NCBI RefSeq assembly: GCF_947495705.1
Contig: NZ_CANLZR010000006.1
Span: 151,664 to 211,653 of the forward strand
DNA: 59,990 bases
Origin: an uncultured Phycicoccus sp.
GTDB taxonomy: Bacteria; Actinomycetota; Actinomycetes; Actinomycetales; Dermatophilaceae
Direction of reading: 5' to 3'
A model generated the notes under the pieces. The model saw only the letters and a program-made list of their open reading frames with translations. It had not been told where the DNA came from and ran no database searches. The first letter of the stretch is position 1. Each line of letters opens with the position of its first letter. Of the stretch, positions 1 to 9,604 are shown piece by piece. The position numbers and the translations under genes were made by a program.

Positions 1-1938
1 CGGGACGGTGACGAGGGCTCGCCAGCGCTCCGGCCCGTGCGGCAGGGGGCCGAGCGTGGAGGCCGACGCGGGCAGCTCGAGCTCGGTGAGGGCCGAGCCG
101 ACGGCGGCGCGCGAGCCGGTGAGCGCGGCGAGGCGGGCGGTGGGCGGGAGCGCCAGCTCGCGCCGCTCGTCGAGCTCTCGGTCGGCGAACCAGACCGGGT
201 CCCAGCGCACGAGCGCCTCGACCGCGGGGACCGAGACATGGGTGGGCGCCCCGGCCAGGACCACCCGGCCACCGGCGGAGGCGGGCCGGACGAGAGCGGC
301 GGCGGCGCACCAGCGGCGCAGCGCCTCCTCGCCGGCGTCGAGGGTCGGCCGGTCGAGGAGGGCCCAGGCGTCCAGGAGCAGCGCGGCGGCGTAGCCCTCG
401 GGGGCGACCGGCTCGGCGCCGGGCGTGGCCACCACGAGCCGCGGACCGGGCCCGACCTCGTCGAGCACGGTCCCCGCGCCGGACCGCTCGACGGGGACGC
501 CCGGGAAGGCGCGGCCCAGCTCTTCGGCGGTGCGCCGGGCCCCGACGACGGAGGACCGCAGCCGGGAGCCGGAGCACGCGGGGCACGAGAACCGCGTCTC
601 GACCCGGCCGCACCACCGGCAGGCGGGCGGGCCCTGGGGACCCGGCAGCCCGAGCGGACCCGAGCACTCCCGGCACCGGGCCGGCCGCCGGCAGTCCTGG
701 CACGTCAGGGAGGGCAGGTACCCCCGCCGCGGGACCTGGACGAGCACCGGCCCGCTCGCCAGCGCCTCCTTCGCGGCGCGCCAGGCCACGGACGGCAGGT
801 GGGCGGCGGCGACCGCGGGGTCGCGTTCGAGGTCGCTGCCCTCGCCCGCGACGTGCACCGCCGGGACGGCGGCGCGCACGACCGCGCGCGGCGCGTCGAG
901 GGCCTTGAGCACGTCGCGCGCCACGAGGTCGGCGACGGCGGCGGAGCGGGTGAGCCCGGCGGCGAGCACGGCCGCCCCTTCACGGTGCGCCCGCGCGAGG
1001 AGGACCTCCCGGACGTGCGGGTACGGCGCCCGCGGCTCGTCGAGGAGGTCGTCGCCGTCGTCCCACCACACCACCAGCCCGAGGTCCCGGACCGGCGCGA
1101 AGGCCGCCGCGCGGGTGCCGACGACGACGGGGGTGTGGCCGCGTCGGGCCTTGAGGAACGCCGTGTACCGCGCCTGGGGGCCCTGGTCGGCCGTCAGACG
1201 GGTGTGTCGCCCGGCGCCGAGCGCCGCGACGAGGGCTGCCTCGACCCGGACCACGTCGCGGTGGTCGGGGACGACGACGACGGCTCCGCGCCCGGCCTCG
1301 ACGGCGACCCGCACGGCCCCGGCGAGGAGTGCGGGCCAGGCCGCGGTCGGGTCGGCCGCGGGCAGCGCCAGGACCGACGCGGCGGGCGCCCCGCCCTCGC
1401 GCAGGTGGGTGAGGAACGCCGGGCCGGCGACGTACGGGGCCCAGGCCCGGGGCTCGTGCGGCGGCAGGGCCGGGTGCTCGGGCGGGTCGGTGGGGAGCGC
1501 CTGTTCGGCGCGCGCGTGCCGGGGTGGCACGGCCAGGCGCAGCACGTCGCCGAGGGTCCCCGCATAGCGGTCGGCCACGGCCCGCGCGGCGTCGAGGACC
1601 GCCGGGGTGAGGACGGCCTCGGGCGAGACGAGCCGCCGCAGCGCCGACAGCCGCCCGACGTGCTCGGCCGCGTCGCGACGCTCGAGCACCCAGCCGTCGA
1701 GGTCCTGACCGGCGAAGCGCACCTTGACCCGGGTGCCCGGCTCGGCCCCGTCGGCCATCGACTCGGGGACGGCGTACTCGAAGGGACGGTCGAGGTGGGC
1801 GAGCCCGGTGTCGACCTGGACCAGCGCGACCGGGCGGTCGTCGGTGACGGGGTCGGCGCCCGCCAGCCGGCGCGGGCGGGCCGGCCGCGCCCCCGCGAGG
1901 AGGGCCAGCTGCTCGCCCTCGTCGCTCGTCGCCGTCAC
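1..1938 (-). CDS. priA: Primosomal protein N' (PriA-like), C-terminus cut by window edge
   Basis: PriA restarts collapsed replication forks by recognising forked DNA and loading the primosome. The reading frame is open from GTG at 1938 to the window edge (646 codons); by comparison with the family only a few dozen C-terminal residues are missing. The N-terminus resembles the 3'-DNA-end-binding domain. Four Cys pairs that bind two zincs are intact: C413/C416, C422/C425, C440/C443 and C452/C455. The helicase motifs are gone: the Walker A position reads LALPAADPTAAW (about residue 190) and the Walker B/DEAH position reads WWDDGDD (from residue 291). Loss of helicase motifs is known for actinobacterial PriA, so this is probably a DNA-binding scaffold and not a helicase. 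It follows metK with a 70-base gap. The start is the best GTG before the conserved N-terminus. Confidence 0.9.
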   Translation of the reverse strand, partial: MTATSDEGEQLALLAGARPARPRRLAGADPVTDDRPVALVQVDTGLAHLDRPFEYAVPESMADGAEPGTRVKVRFAGQDLDGWVLERRDAAEHVGRLSALRRLVSPEAVLTPAVLDAARAVADRYAGTLGDVLRLAVPPRHARAEQALPTDPPEHPALPPHEPRAWAPYVAGPAFLTHLREGGAPAASVLALPAADPTAAWPALLAGAVRVAVEAGRGAVVVVPDHRDVVRVEAALVAALGAGRHTRLTADQGPQARYTAFLKARRGHTPVVVGTRAAAFAPVRDLGLVVWWDDGDDLLDEPRAPYPHVREVLLARAHREGAAVLAAGLTRSAAVADLVARDVLKALDAPRAVVRAAVPAVHVAGEGSDLERDPAVAAAHLPSVAWRAAKEALASGPVLVQVPRRGYLPSLTCQDCRRPARCRECSGPLGLPGPQGPPACRWCGRVETRFSCPACSGSRLRSSVVGARRTAEELGRAFPGVPVERSGAGTVLDEVGPGPRLVVATPGAEPVAPEGYAAALLLDAWALLDRPTLDAGEEALRRWCAAAALVRPASAGGRVVLAGAPTHVSVPAVEALVRWDPVWFADRELDERRELALPPTARLAALTGSRAAVGSALTELELPASASTLGPLPHGPERWRALVTVP

Positions 1939-2008
1939 GTTCCCGAACCTAGCGGAGCCCGCCGACCCCCGACGGGGCGGCGGGCTCCACCTGTGGATGA
2001 CGCAGCGG

Positions 2009-3229
<1,221 letters not shown>

Positions 3230-3290
3230 GCGGCTTCTCCTTCGTGTGGGGGGTGGCGACCACCGGCTGGGGGCGGCGGGCACCCGGCCC

Positions 3291-3296
3291 AATCTA
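3291..3296 (-). promoter_or_regulatory. Putative -10 element of metK promoter
   Basis: On the minus strand the hexamer TAGATT fits the TANNNT pattern and would start transcription near 3284, giving metK a leader of about 55 bases. No convincing -35 box is seen, which is common in actinobacteria. A SAM-responsive riboswitch was looked for in this short leader and not recognised. Confidence 0.4.
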
Positions 3297-3351
3297 CCTG
3301 TCGGCGGGCGCGCCGCCCGGCGAGTCCGACCTCCGGGCTTCATCTGGAATC

Positions 3352-4851
3352 ATGGGGGTCGTGTCTGACGGGACCAACGGTGTGACAACGACGCTCGGCT
3401 CCGGGTCGAGCGCGCCCGAGAGCCCGGTCGACGAGGCGCTCACCCTGCTGACCCGCGCCCAGACGCTCGCCGACCAGCTGCGCGAGGAGGCCGGGCGCGA
3501 GCTGACCGACGCGCGCGCCGAGTCGGCCCGGCTCCGGGCCGAGGCCGCGGCCGCGGCGCACGAGCTCGCCGAGCTGACCACCCGGGTCGAGGAGGGCCGC
3601 GCCGAGGCCGAGCGCAGCCTGCAAGAGACCCGGTCCGAGGTCGAGATCATGCTCGCCGACGCCGCCGACCAGGCCTCGCTGCTGCGGGCCCGCGCGACCA
3701 AGGCCAGCGACGAGGCCATCTCGATCGCCGAGGAGCAGGCCGCCGCGCTCGTCGCCGACGCGCAGGACCGTGCGACCGCGCTGCTCGACCGGGCGCGGAC
3801 CGAGCACGAGACGACGATGGCCCGGCTGGCCGAGGAGGAGCGGGCCCACCAGGAGCGGTGGGAGGCCGAGCATGCGGCGCACGCCGCCGAGCTCGCGAGC
3901 CTGCGCGAGTCCACCGGGTCCGAGCTCGCCGCGCTGCGCCGGGAGACCGACGAGTACGCGGCCCGGCACCGCGGTGCCGCCGAGGCCGAGGCGCTCGCCC
4001 GGCTCGAGGACGTGGCGACCCGTGAGGAGCAGTCCCGCGCGGACGTCGACCGGCTCGTCGAGGATGCCCGGGCGATGGCGGCCCGGCTGGTCGGCGACGC
4101 GGAGGCCGAGGCCCGCGACACGATCGACACCGCCGAGAAGCACCTCGCCTGGGCGCAGGGCACGGTGCGCGAGATCCTCGACCGGGCCGAGGCCGAGCGC
4201 GAACACCGGGCTCGCACCCACCACCAGGAGCTCACCGCCCGCACCCGCACCCACCGGCAGCGGGTGCAGACCATCCTCGGGAGTGCCACGGCGAAGTCGC
4301 GCGACCGTCTCGCCGAGGCCGAGTCGGAGTCCCGGCGGATGCGCGAGCTCGCCGAGTCCGTCCTCGCCGAGGCCCGGGCCGACGCCGAGCGCACCCGTGA
4401 CGCCGCCGCGAAGGAAGCCGCGCGACTCGTCGAGGAGGCCCGCCGCCGCGAGGTCGAGGCCAACGCCCGGGCCGACCGCCGGCTCAGCGAGGCCGAGGAC
4501 GGCGCCCGGCTCGTCCGCCAGGCGGCCGCCGAGGACGTCGAGCGCATGCACCGCGAGGCCCACGAGTACCACCGTGCCGCCCGGGCCGAGATCGTCACGG
4601 CCTCCGAGCAGGCCCGGCAGCGGGCGGACGGCGTCCGGGCCGAGGCGCACGCCGCCGTCGAGCGCGCGCGCGCCGAGGTGCATACACTCGCAGCGCGCCG
4701 TGATGCCATCAACGCTCAGCTCGGGCGGCTGTCCGGGGTCATCGAGGCCCTGGCCGTCCACGACGGGTCCGCGGGCCCGGCACACGCCGACAGCGACGCC
4801 GCCGCCGTCGACCAGACCCACATCTCCACCTCAGATCCACAGGAGTCCTGA
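3352..4851 (+). CDS. Long coiled-coil protein, partner of the DivIVA-like protein
   Basis: The predicted protein (499 residues) is almost entirely heptad-like, rich in Ala, Glu and Arg, with no membrane segment or signal peptide; it should be a cytoplasmic rod. A short Ser/Gly-rich N-terminus is followed by coiled coil from about residue 25 to 470. Near the C-terminus the segment LAARRDAINAQLGRL resembles TARRDSITAQLSNV in the next gene, so the two look related or co-assembling. It lacks the FxxRGYDPxxVD motif of DivIVA. Function is not known; a cytoskeletal or polar-growth role like Scy/FilP in Streptomyces is inference. The stop overlaps the next start (TGATG), implying translational coupling. 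The start is uncertain: ATG 3352, GTG 3361 and GTG 3382 are all possible and none has a strong Shine-Dalgarno. Confidence 0.8.
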   Translation: MGVVSDGTNGVTTTLGSGSSAPESPVDEALTLLTRAQTLADQLREEAGRELTDARAESARLRAEAAAAAHELAELTTRVEEGRAEAERSLQETRSEVEIMLADAADQASLLRARATKASDEAISIAEEQAAALVADAQDRATALLDRARTEHETTMARLAEEERAHQERWEAEHAAHAAELASLRESTGSELAALRRETDEYAARHRGAAEAEALARLEDVATREEQSRADVDRLVEDARAMAARLVGDAEAEARDTIDTAEKHLAWAQGTVREILDRAEAEREHRARTHHQELTARTRTHRQRVQTILGSATAKSRDRLAEAESESRRMRELAESVLAEARADAERTRDAAAKEAARLVEEARRREVEANARADRRLSEAEDGARLVRQAAAEDVERMHREAHEYHRAARAEIVTASEQARQRADGVRAEAHAAVERARAEVHTLAARRDAINAQLGRLSGVIEALAVHDGSAGPAHADSDAAAVDQTHISTSDPQES

Positions 4852-6101
4852 TGAACCAGCCGGAGTTCCCGACCGTCTTCCGTGGCTACGACCCCGTGCA
4901 GGTCGACGCCCACGTCGCGGCGCTGCACCAGGCCGTCGAGTCGGCCCGCCGGGAGGCGGAGGCCGCGCGGCAGGAGGCGGCCGAGAACTCGGTCCAGCTG
5001 ACGAAGGCGCGCCAGGACCGGGAGTCCGCGAGCGAGGAGCTCGAGTCGCACCGCGCGAAGGTGGCCGAGCTCGAGGAGCAGTCCCGGCAGGTCTCCAACC
5101 CGACCTTCGCCGACCTCGGCGACCGGATCGGCCGGATGCTCGGGCTCGCCGACGAGGAGGCCGGGTCGATCCGCGACGCCGCCACCGCGCAGGCCGACGA
5201 GGTCCGCCGGGCCGCCACCGACGAGAGCCAGCTCGTCCGCGCGGAGGCCGACCGGTACGCCGAGGAGGTGCGCAACCGCGCCGACACCGACGCCGCCGAG
5301 ATCCTCTCGCGCGCCAAGGCGCAGGCCGACTCGATCGTCGACGACGCCGCGCGGGAGGCCGCCGCCCGCCATGAGGAGGCCGAGGCGTACTACGAGAAGC
5401 AGCGGGCCACCGCTGCCGCGCAGGCCGCCGACTTCGAGCGGACGCTCGGCGAGCGGCGCGAGCGGTCCGCGGCGGAGTTCAACGAGCAGATGGCCACCCA
5501 GGACGACGCGCTGCGCGCCATCCAGGAGCGCGCGGACCTGCTGGCCCGCGAGGCCGACGAGGACCACACCGCCAAGCTCGCCGAGTCGAACCGGATCCTG
5601 GAGTCGGCCCGCGCCGAGGCCGCCGAGATCGTCCGGGTGTCCAAGGAGCAGGCCGAGCGGGTGCGCCGTGACTCCGAGCGCGAGCTGGCCGCCGCGACGG
5701 CCCGCCGCGACAGCATCACCGCGCAGCTGTCCAACGTGCGCAACATGCTCGCGACCCTCGGTGGCCCGGCTGCGGCCGAGGCGATCGTCGCGAGCACCGA
5801 GGCGCCGCCGGCCGAGGACGCCGCGGCGGGTCAGGAGCCCGAGGAGCCGGTCACCGACGACGCCGCCACCGACGAGACGGTCACCGACGAGACGGTCTCG
5901 GACGAGGCCGCCACCGACGGTGAGCCGGCCGACGAGGAGGCCCCCACGGACGGGTCGACCGAGGAGACGGTCGTCGAGGTTTCCGACGAAGAGGCCGACG
6001 AAGAGGTCGAGCCCGAGGACGCGGTCGGCGCGGACGCGGCGGACCAGGGCCACGCCGAGGGCGGGAAGCAGAAGAAGAAGCGCGCGGCCGCGCACCGCTG
6101 A
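4851..6101 (+). CDS. DivIVA-domain coiled-coil protein
   Basis: The 416-residue protein starts with a DivIVA-type N-terminal motif, FRGYDPVQVDAHVAAL (residues about 10-25), which in this family binds curved or polar membrane and seeds polymers. Coiled coil follows to about residue 310, ending in TARRDSITAQLSNV. The last 100 residues are a very acidic, low-complexity tail rich in Asp, Glu, Thr and Ala, closing with a basic KQKKKRAAAHR. An AGGAG box at 4841-4845, inside the end of the preceding gene, sets the start. DivIVA proteins organise polar growth and septum placement; that this one does so is inference. It is probably not the main DivIVA, which in actinobacteria usually lies near ftsZ. 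Its 3' end faces coaBC. Confidence 0.85.
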   Translation: MNQPEFPTVFRGYDPVQVDAHVAALHQAVESARREAEAARQEAAENSVQLTKARQDRESASEELESHRAKVAELEEQSRQVSNPTFADLGDRIGRMLGLADEEAGSIRDAATAQADEVRRAATDESQLVRAEADRYAEEVRNRADTDAAEILSRAKAQADSIVDDAAREAAARHEEAEAYYEKQRATAAAQAADFERTLGERRERSAAEFNEQMATQDDALRAIQERADLLAREADEDHTAKLAESNRILESARAEAAEIVRVSKEQAERVRRDSERELAAATARRDSITAQLSNVRNMLATLGGPAAAEAIVASTEAPPAEDAAAGQEPEEPVTDDAATDETVTDETVSDEAATDGEPADEEAPTDGSTEETVVEVSDEEADEEVEPEDAVGADAADQGHAEGGKQKKKRAAAHR

Positions 6102-6108
6102 CCCGGGA

Positions 6109-6134
6109 CCGGCGGCGGCTCACGCGGCCGCCGG
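6109..6134. terminator. Hairpin between convergent genes
   Basis: A perfect 8-base stem, CCGGCGGC with GCCGCCGG, encloses a 10-base loop in the 48-base gap between the convergent DivIVA-like and coaBC genes. There is no T-run on either side, so it is a possible bidirectional terminator of the U-less kind seen in high-GC genomes. Confidence 0.5.
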
Positions 6135-6149
6135 GCGCTCCGGCCGGCC

Positions 6150-7454
6150 TCAGAGCAGGTCGGAGACGACGTCCCACACGGCGCCGGCGACCGTGGTCTT
6201 GGTCGCCGGGCCGACGTCGAGGACCTGCTCGCTCCCCCGGCGCAGGACGTGAACGGTGTTCTCGTCCTTGCCGAACGTCACGCCCGCGCCCACCTCGTTG
6301 ACGACGAGGACGTCGCAGCCCTTGCGCGCGAGCTTGGCGCGGCCGTGCTCGAGCACCGACCCGGTGCCGTCGCCGGTCTCGGCGGCGAAGCCGACGAGCA
6401 CCGGGGCCGAGGCACCGCCGCGCTCGGCGACGAGCCCGGCGAGGATGTCGGGGTTGCGCACGAGGGCGACCGTGGGCGCCGAGTCGTCGGCCGCACCGTC
6501 GGCATCGGGGCCGTGGGTCTTCTTGATCTTGTGGGCCGCCACCTGCGCCGGGCGGAAGTCGGCCACCGCGGCGGCCATGACGACGACGTCAGCGGAGGCG
6601 GCCGCCTCACGGACCGCGGCCTGCATCTCGAGCGCCGTCTCGACGTGGACGGCCGTGGCTCCCGGCGGCACCGGCAGCCCGGACGTCGTGACGAGCGTGA
6701 CGTCGGCGCCCCGCTGCACGGCGACGGCCGCGAGGGCGTAGCCCTGCTTGCCGGAGGACCGGTTGCCGAGGTACCGCACCGGGTCGAGGGGCTCCCGGGT
6801 CCCGCCGGCGGAGACGACCACCCGCCGCCCCTCCAGATCTCCCCGACTTTTCAGGCTGGCGTCCGCCGACACGCCGCCGGCGGCCCCGCTCGCGCGGGCC
6901 CCAGCATGAGAAGTGGGGGACGCGCCGGGGTGGGAGAGCTCGCGCTGGCAGATCGCGAAGAGGTCCTCGGGCTCCGGCAGCCGGCCCGGGCCGGAGTCCT
7001 GCCCGGTGAGCCGCCCGGACGCCGGCGGCACGACGTGCACGCCGCGCTCGGAGAGCGTCGCGACGTTGGCCTGCGTGGCCGGGTGCTCCCACATCTCGGT
7101 GTGCATCGCCGGGGCCATGACCACGGGGCAGCGGGCCGTGAGCAGGACGTTGGTGAGGAGGTCGTCGGCCTGCCCGGTGGCCGCGCGCGCGAGCAGGTCG
7201 GCGGTGGCCGGGGCGACGACGACGAGGTCGGCCTCCTGGCCGATCCGGACGTGCGGGACCTCGGTGATGTCGGACCACACGTCGGTGTGCACCGGCTTGC
7301 CCGACAGCGCCGACCAGGTGGCCTCGCCCACGAAGTGCAGGGCGGAGGCGGTCGGCACGACCGTGACGTCGTGGCCGGCCTCGGACAGGAGACGCAGCAG
7401 GCTGCACGCCTTGTACGCCGCGATGCCCCCGGCGACCCCGAGGACGACCTTCAC
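6150..7454 (-). CDS. coaBC: Bifunctional phosphopantothenoylcysteine decarboxylase/synthase
   Basis: CoaBC joins cysteine to 4'-phosphopantothenate (CoaB, CTP-dependent) and decarboxylates the product (CoaC, FMN-dependent) in coenzyme A synthesis. In the 434-residue protein the CoaC half (about 1-175) shows GGIAAYK, VAPATADLLARAATG and MAPAMHTEMW; the CoaB half (about 210-434) shows SAGGTREPLDPVRYLG, NRSSGKQGYA and KIKK. The segment matching E. coli CoaC Cys158 reads GQDSGPGRLPEP without Cys, which I recall also for mycobacterial enzymes. The linker, residues about 179-205, is encoded by a palindromic DNA element (6841-6919) and is longer than in M. tuberculosis as I recall it. The gene follows rpoZ after 5 bases, the usual mihF-gmk-rpoZ-coaBC order. 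Confidence 0.96.
   Translation of the reverse strand: MKVVLGVAGGIAAYKACSLLRLLSEAGHDVTVVPTASALHFVGEATWSALSGKPVHTDVWSDITEVPHVRIGQEADLVVVAPATADLLARAATGQADDLLTNVLLTARCPVVMAPAMHTEMWEHPATQANVATLSERGVHVVPPASGRLTGQDSGPGRLPEPEDLFAICQRELSHPGASPTSHAGARASGAAGGVSADASLKSRGDLEGRRVVVSAGGTREPLDPVRYLGNRSSGKQGYALAAVAVQRGADVTLVTTSGLPVPPGATAVHVETALEMQAAVREAAASADVVVMAAAVADFRPAQVAAHKIKKTHGPDADGAADDSAPTVALVRNPDILAGLVAERGGASAPVLVGFAAETGDGTGSVLEHGRAKLARKGCDVLVVNEVGAGVTFGKDENTVHVLRRGSEQVLDVGPATKTTVAGAVWDVVSDLL
6841..6919. repeat. Palindromic element inserted in frame in coaBC
   Basis: Two 19-base arms, CCCCGACTTTTCAGGCTGG at 6841-6859 and its partner at 6901-6919 (reverse complement CCCCCACTTCTCATGCTGG), match at 16 of 19 positions. 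The 41 bases between them hold a smaller perfect palindrome (GCCGCCGGCGGC). The A/T-containing arms differ in composition from the surrounding coding DNA. The element encodes roughly residues 179-205, exactly the linker between the two CoaBC enzymes, and keeps the frame open. It looks like a REP or miniature palindromic element; no second copy was recognised in this window. Confidence 0.6.
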
Positions 7455-7459
7455 GCCGG

Positions 7460-7747
7460 TCAGCCCTCGGCGGGCTGCTCGCCGCCCTCGGGGGTGGGCT
7501 CGGAGGTCAGCAGACCCTCGTTGATCTCACGGAGGGAGATCGACAGCGGCTTCTCGTGCACCTCGGAGTCGACGAGCGGGCCGACGTACTCGAGCAGGCC
7601 CTCCTGGAGCTGGGCGTAGTACGCGTTGATCTGGCGGGCCCGCTTGGCCGAGTACAGGACGAGCGCGTACTTGGAGTCGGCTCGCTCGAGGAGCTCGTCG
7701 ATCGGCGGGTTGGTGATGCCGATGGGGTTCGCGATGGTTCCAGACAC
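7460..7747 (-). CDS. rpoZ: RNA polymerase omega subunit
   Basis: Omega helps fold and assemble the beta' subunit of RNA polymerase. The 95-residue protein has the family signature near the N-terminus, [18 protein letters not shown], followed by KRARQIN, and a variable acidic C-terminal tail. GTG at 7747 is used because the protein then begins [10 protein letters not shown], as in other actinobacteria. It follows gmk after 3 bases and precedes coaBC by 5 bases, so the genes are almost certainly co-transcribed. Confidence 0.95.
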   Translation of the reverse strand: MSGTIANPIGITNPPIDELLERADSKYALVLYSAKRARQINAYYAQLQEGLLEYVGPLVDSEVHEKPLSISLREINEGLLTSEPTPEGGEQPAEG

Positions 7748-7750
7748 GCG

Positions 7751-8332
7751 TCAGTCTCGATTCGTCGTGGGGACGGGGGTTCCCATCCATGATACGAGTT
7801 CCTCGGCCGCCCGCCGAACGTCGTCGTTGACGACGGTCACGTCGAACTCGGCGGCGGCCGCCAGCTCGACCCTGGCGGTGGCGAGCCGGGCGGCCCGTTC
7901 CTCCTCGTCCTCGGTGCCGCGGCCGACGAGCCGGCGGACCAGCTCGTCCCAGCTGGGAGGCGCGAGGAAGACGAAGAAGGCCTCGGGCATGGTCTCGCGG
8001 ACCTGCCGCGCGCCCTGGAGGTCGATCTCGAGGAGCGCCGGCCGGCCGGAGGCGAGGACCTCCTCGACCGGACGGCGTGGCGTGCCGTACTTGGCCCGGC
8101 CGTGGACGACGGCCCACTCGAGGAGGTCGCCGTTGCGCGCCATCTCCTCGAACCGCTCCTCGGAGACGAAGTGGTAGTGGACGCCGTCGACCTCGCCCGG
8201 GCGGGGGCGGCGGGTCGTCGCGGACACCGACAGCCACACCTCGGGGTGGTGCTCGCGCACGTACGCCGCAAGGGTCCCCTTGCCGACCGCTGTCGGCCCG
8301 GCGAGGACGGTGAGGCGGGCGGGGGTCGTCAC
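7751..8332 (-). CDS. gmk: Guanylate kinase
   Basis: Gmk phosphorylates GMP to GDP with ATP. The 193-residue protein carries the P-loop GPTAVGKG (residues 12-19; many relatives have GPSGVGKG), the GMP-binding segment [21 protein letters not shown], and the [12 protein letters not shown] segment of the nucleotide-binding core. Length is normal. Its GTG start overlaps the stop of mihF by 4 bases (GTGA), which indicates translational coupling. It sits in the conserved mihF-gmk-rpoZ-coaBC operon. Confidence 0.96.
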   Translation of the reverse strand: MTTPARLTVLAGPTAVGKGTLAAYVREHHPEVWLSVSATTRRPRPGEVDGVHYHFVSEERFEEMARNGDLLEWAVVHGRAKYGTPRRPVEEVLASGRPALLEIDLQGARQVRETMPEAFFVFLAPPSWDELVRRLVGRGTEDEEERAARLATARVELAAAAEFDVTVVNDDVRRAAEELVSWMGTPVPTTNRD

Positions 8333-8646
8333 TGCCGCCCGAAGCGGTCGAGGAGGGCCGTCACCTGGTTCTGGCCGAGGCCGCGGAGGCGCCGGCTCTC
8401 GGAGATGCCGATCTCCTCCATGATCTGGCGGGCGCGGACCCGGCCGACACCCGGCATCGACTCGAGCAGGGCGGAGACCCGCATCTTGCCGATGACGTCG
8501 TTGGTCCGCCCCTCGGCGATCACGTGCTCCAAGGAGGCGTTCGAGTGCTTGAGCCGGTGCTTGACCTCGGCTCGCTCGCGTCGGGACGCGGCGGCCTTCT
8601 GGAGGGCGGCGCTGCGCTGTTCCTGGGTGAGCGGGGGAAGTGCCAC
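8329..8646 (-). CDS. mihF: Integration host factor, actinobacterial type (MihF)
   Basis: MihF/sIHF is a small nucleoid-associated protein special to actinobacteria and unrelated to E. coli IHF. It bends DNA and, in mycobacteria, is essential. The 105-residue protein has a basic N-terminal helix ([14 protein letters not shown]) and a helix-two-turn-helix/H2TH region with [16 protein letters not shown], followed by [11 protein letters not shown]. The GTG start at 8646 gives the usual [11 protein letters not shown]-terminus. It is the first gene of its operon, with a promoter in the 97-base gap after pyrF. Confidence 0.93.
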   Translation of the reverse strand: MALPPLTQEQRSAALQKAAASRRERAEVKHRLKHSNASLEHVIAEGRTNDVIGKMRVSALLESMPGVGRVRARQIMEEIGISESRRLRGLGQNQVTALLDRFGRQ

Positions 8647-8706
8647 GGAATGATCCTTGCTGTCACTGCAGACGCTGGCTGCTCAACGCCCGGCGGTACG
8701 GTCGCG

Positions 8707-8712
8707 ACTCTA
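8707..8712 (-). promoter_or_regulatory. Putative -10 element of mihF operon
   Basis: TAGAGT on the minus strand fits a sigma-A -10 hexamer and would start transcription near 8700, about 54 bases before mihF. It lies in the 97-base gap separating the pyr operon from mihF-gmk-rpoZ-coaBC. No clear -35 box. Confidence 0.4.
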
Positions 8713-8743
8713 ACCGACGGGCCTGCGACCTGCGAGATCCGGT

Positions 8744-9604
8744 CTATCGCCGGCTCGCCGCGTTCGCGAGGTCGTCCGCGGCCCGCCGAGCCTCCGCGCG
8801 CAGCGCCGCCACCCCCGGCCCGGCACCGAGCACCGCCCGGGAGGAGTTGCCGAGGACCTGGGGCATGGCGTCGCCGAAGGTCCGCCGCAGCCCGTCCGGC
8901 GTCCCGCCCTGGGCGCCGAGCCCGGGCGCGAGGATCGGCGCGGCCGAGCCGGCGAGGTCGAGCCCGAGGTCGGCGACGGCCGAGCCCACGGTGGCCCCGA
9001 CGACGAGGCCCACGCTGCCGAGCGCGCCCCGGGCCCGCGCCGCCGCGTTGTCGGCGCCCGCACCGTCGACGATCGACGCGGCCACCGTGGCGTCGTCCCG
9101 GACCGCGTGCTGGACCGAGGCGCCCTCGGGGTTCGAGGTGAGCGTGAGCACGAAGACGCCGCGGCCGGTGGCGGCGGCGAGGTCGAGCGCCGGGCGCAGC
9201 GACTCGTACCCGAGGTACGGGCTCACGGTCACGGCGTCGGCCCGCACGGGCGAGTCGTCCGAGAGGTACGCCTGCGCGTAGCCGGCCATCGTCGTGCCGA
9301 TGTCGCCGCGCTTGGCGTCGAGCAGGCTCAGTGTGCCCGCCTCGCGCAGCCCCTCGAGCGTGCGCTCGAGGACGGCGACGCCGCGGGAGCCGAACCGCTC
9401 GAAGAACGCCGACTGCGGCTTGACGCACGCGACGGTGCCCCCGAACGCCTCGACGCACGTCAGGGCGAACCGCTCGAGGCCGTCGACGGAGTCGGGCAGG
9501 CCCCAGGCGTCGAGCAGCGCCGCGTGCGGGTCGATCCCCGGGCAGAAGGGGCCGTGGGCGTCCATCGCGGCGCGCAGACGCTCACCGAAGGGCGTGCGGG
9601 TCAT
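8744..9604 (-). CDS. pyrF: Orotidine 5'-phosphate decarboxylase, type 2
   Basis: PyrF decarboxylates OMP to UMP, the last step of de novo pyrimidine synthesis. The 286-residue protein is the longer actinobacterial/type 2 form. The catalytic Lys lies in LLDAKRGDIGTT (K98), and other signatures are CPGIDPH near the N-terminus and ILAPGLGAQGG near the phosphate site. Its ATG overlaps the stop of pyrD by 4 bases. It is the last gene of the pyr operon. The C-terminus is Ala/Arg-rich and ordinary. Confidence 0.96.
   Translation of the reverse strand: MTRTPFGERLRAAMDAHGPFCPGIDPHAALLDAWGLPDSVDGLERFALTCVEAFGGTVACVKPQSAFFERFGSRGVAVLERTLEGLREAGTLSLLDAKRGDIGTTMAGYAQAYLSDDSPVRADAVTVSPYLGYESLRPALDLAAATGRGVFVLTLTSNPEGASVQHAVRDDATVAASIVDGAGADNAAARARGALGSVGLVVGATVGSAVADLGLDLAGSAAPILAPGLGAQGGTPDGLRRTFGDAMPQVLGNSSRAVLGAGPGVAALRAEARRAADDLANAASRR

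Noticed and set aside
3230-3296. SAM riboswitch before metK
   Set aside because: The leader is only about 55 bases and shows none of the conserved SAM aptamer pairings I could recognise.
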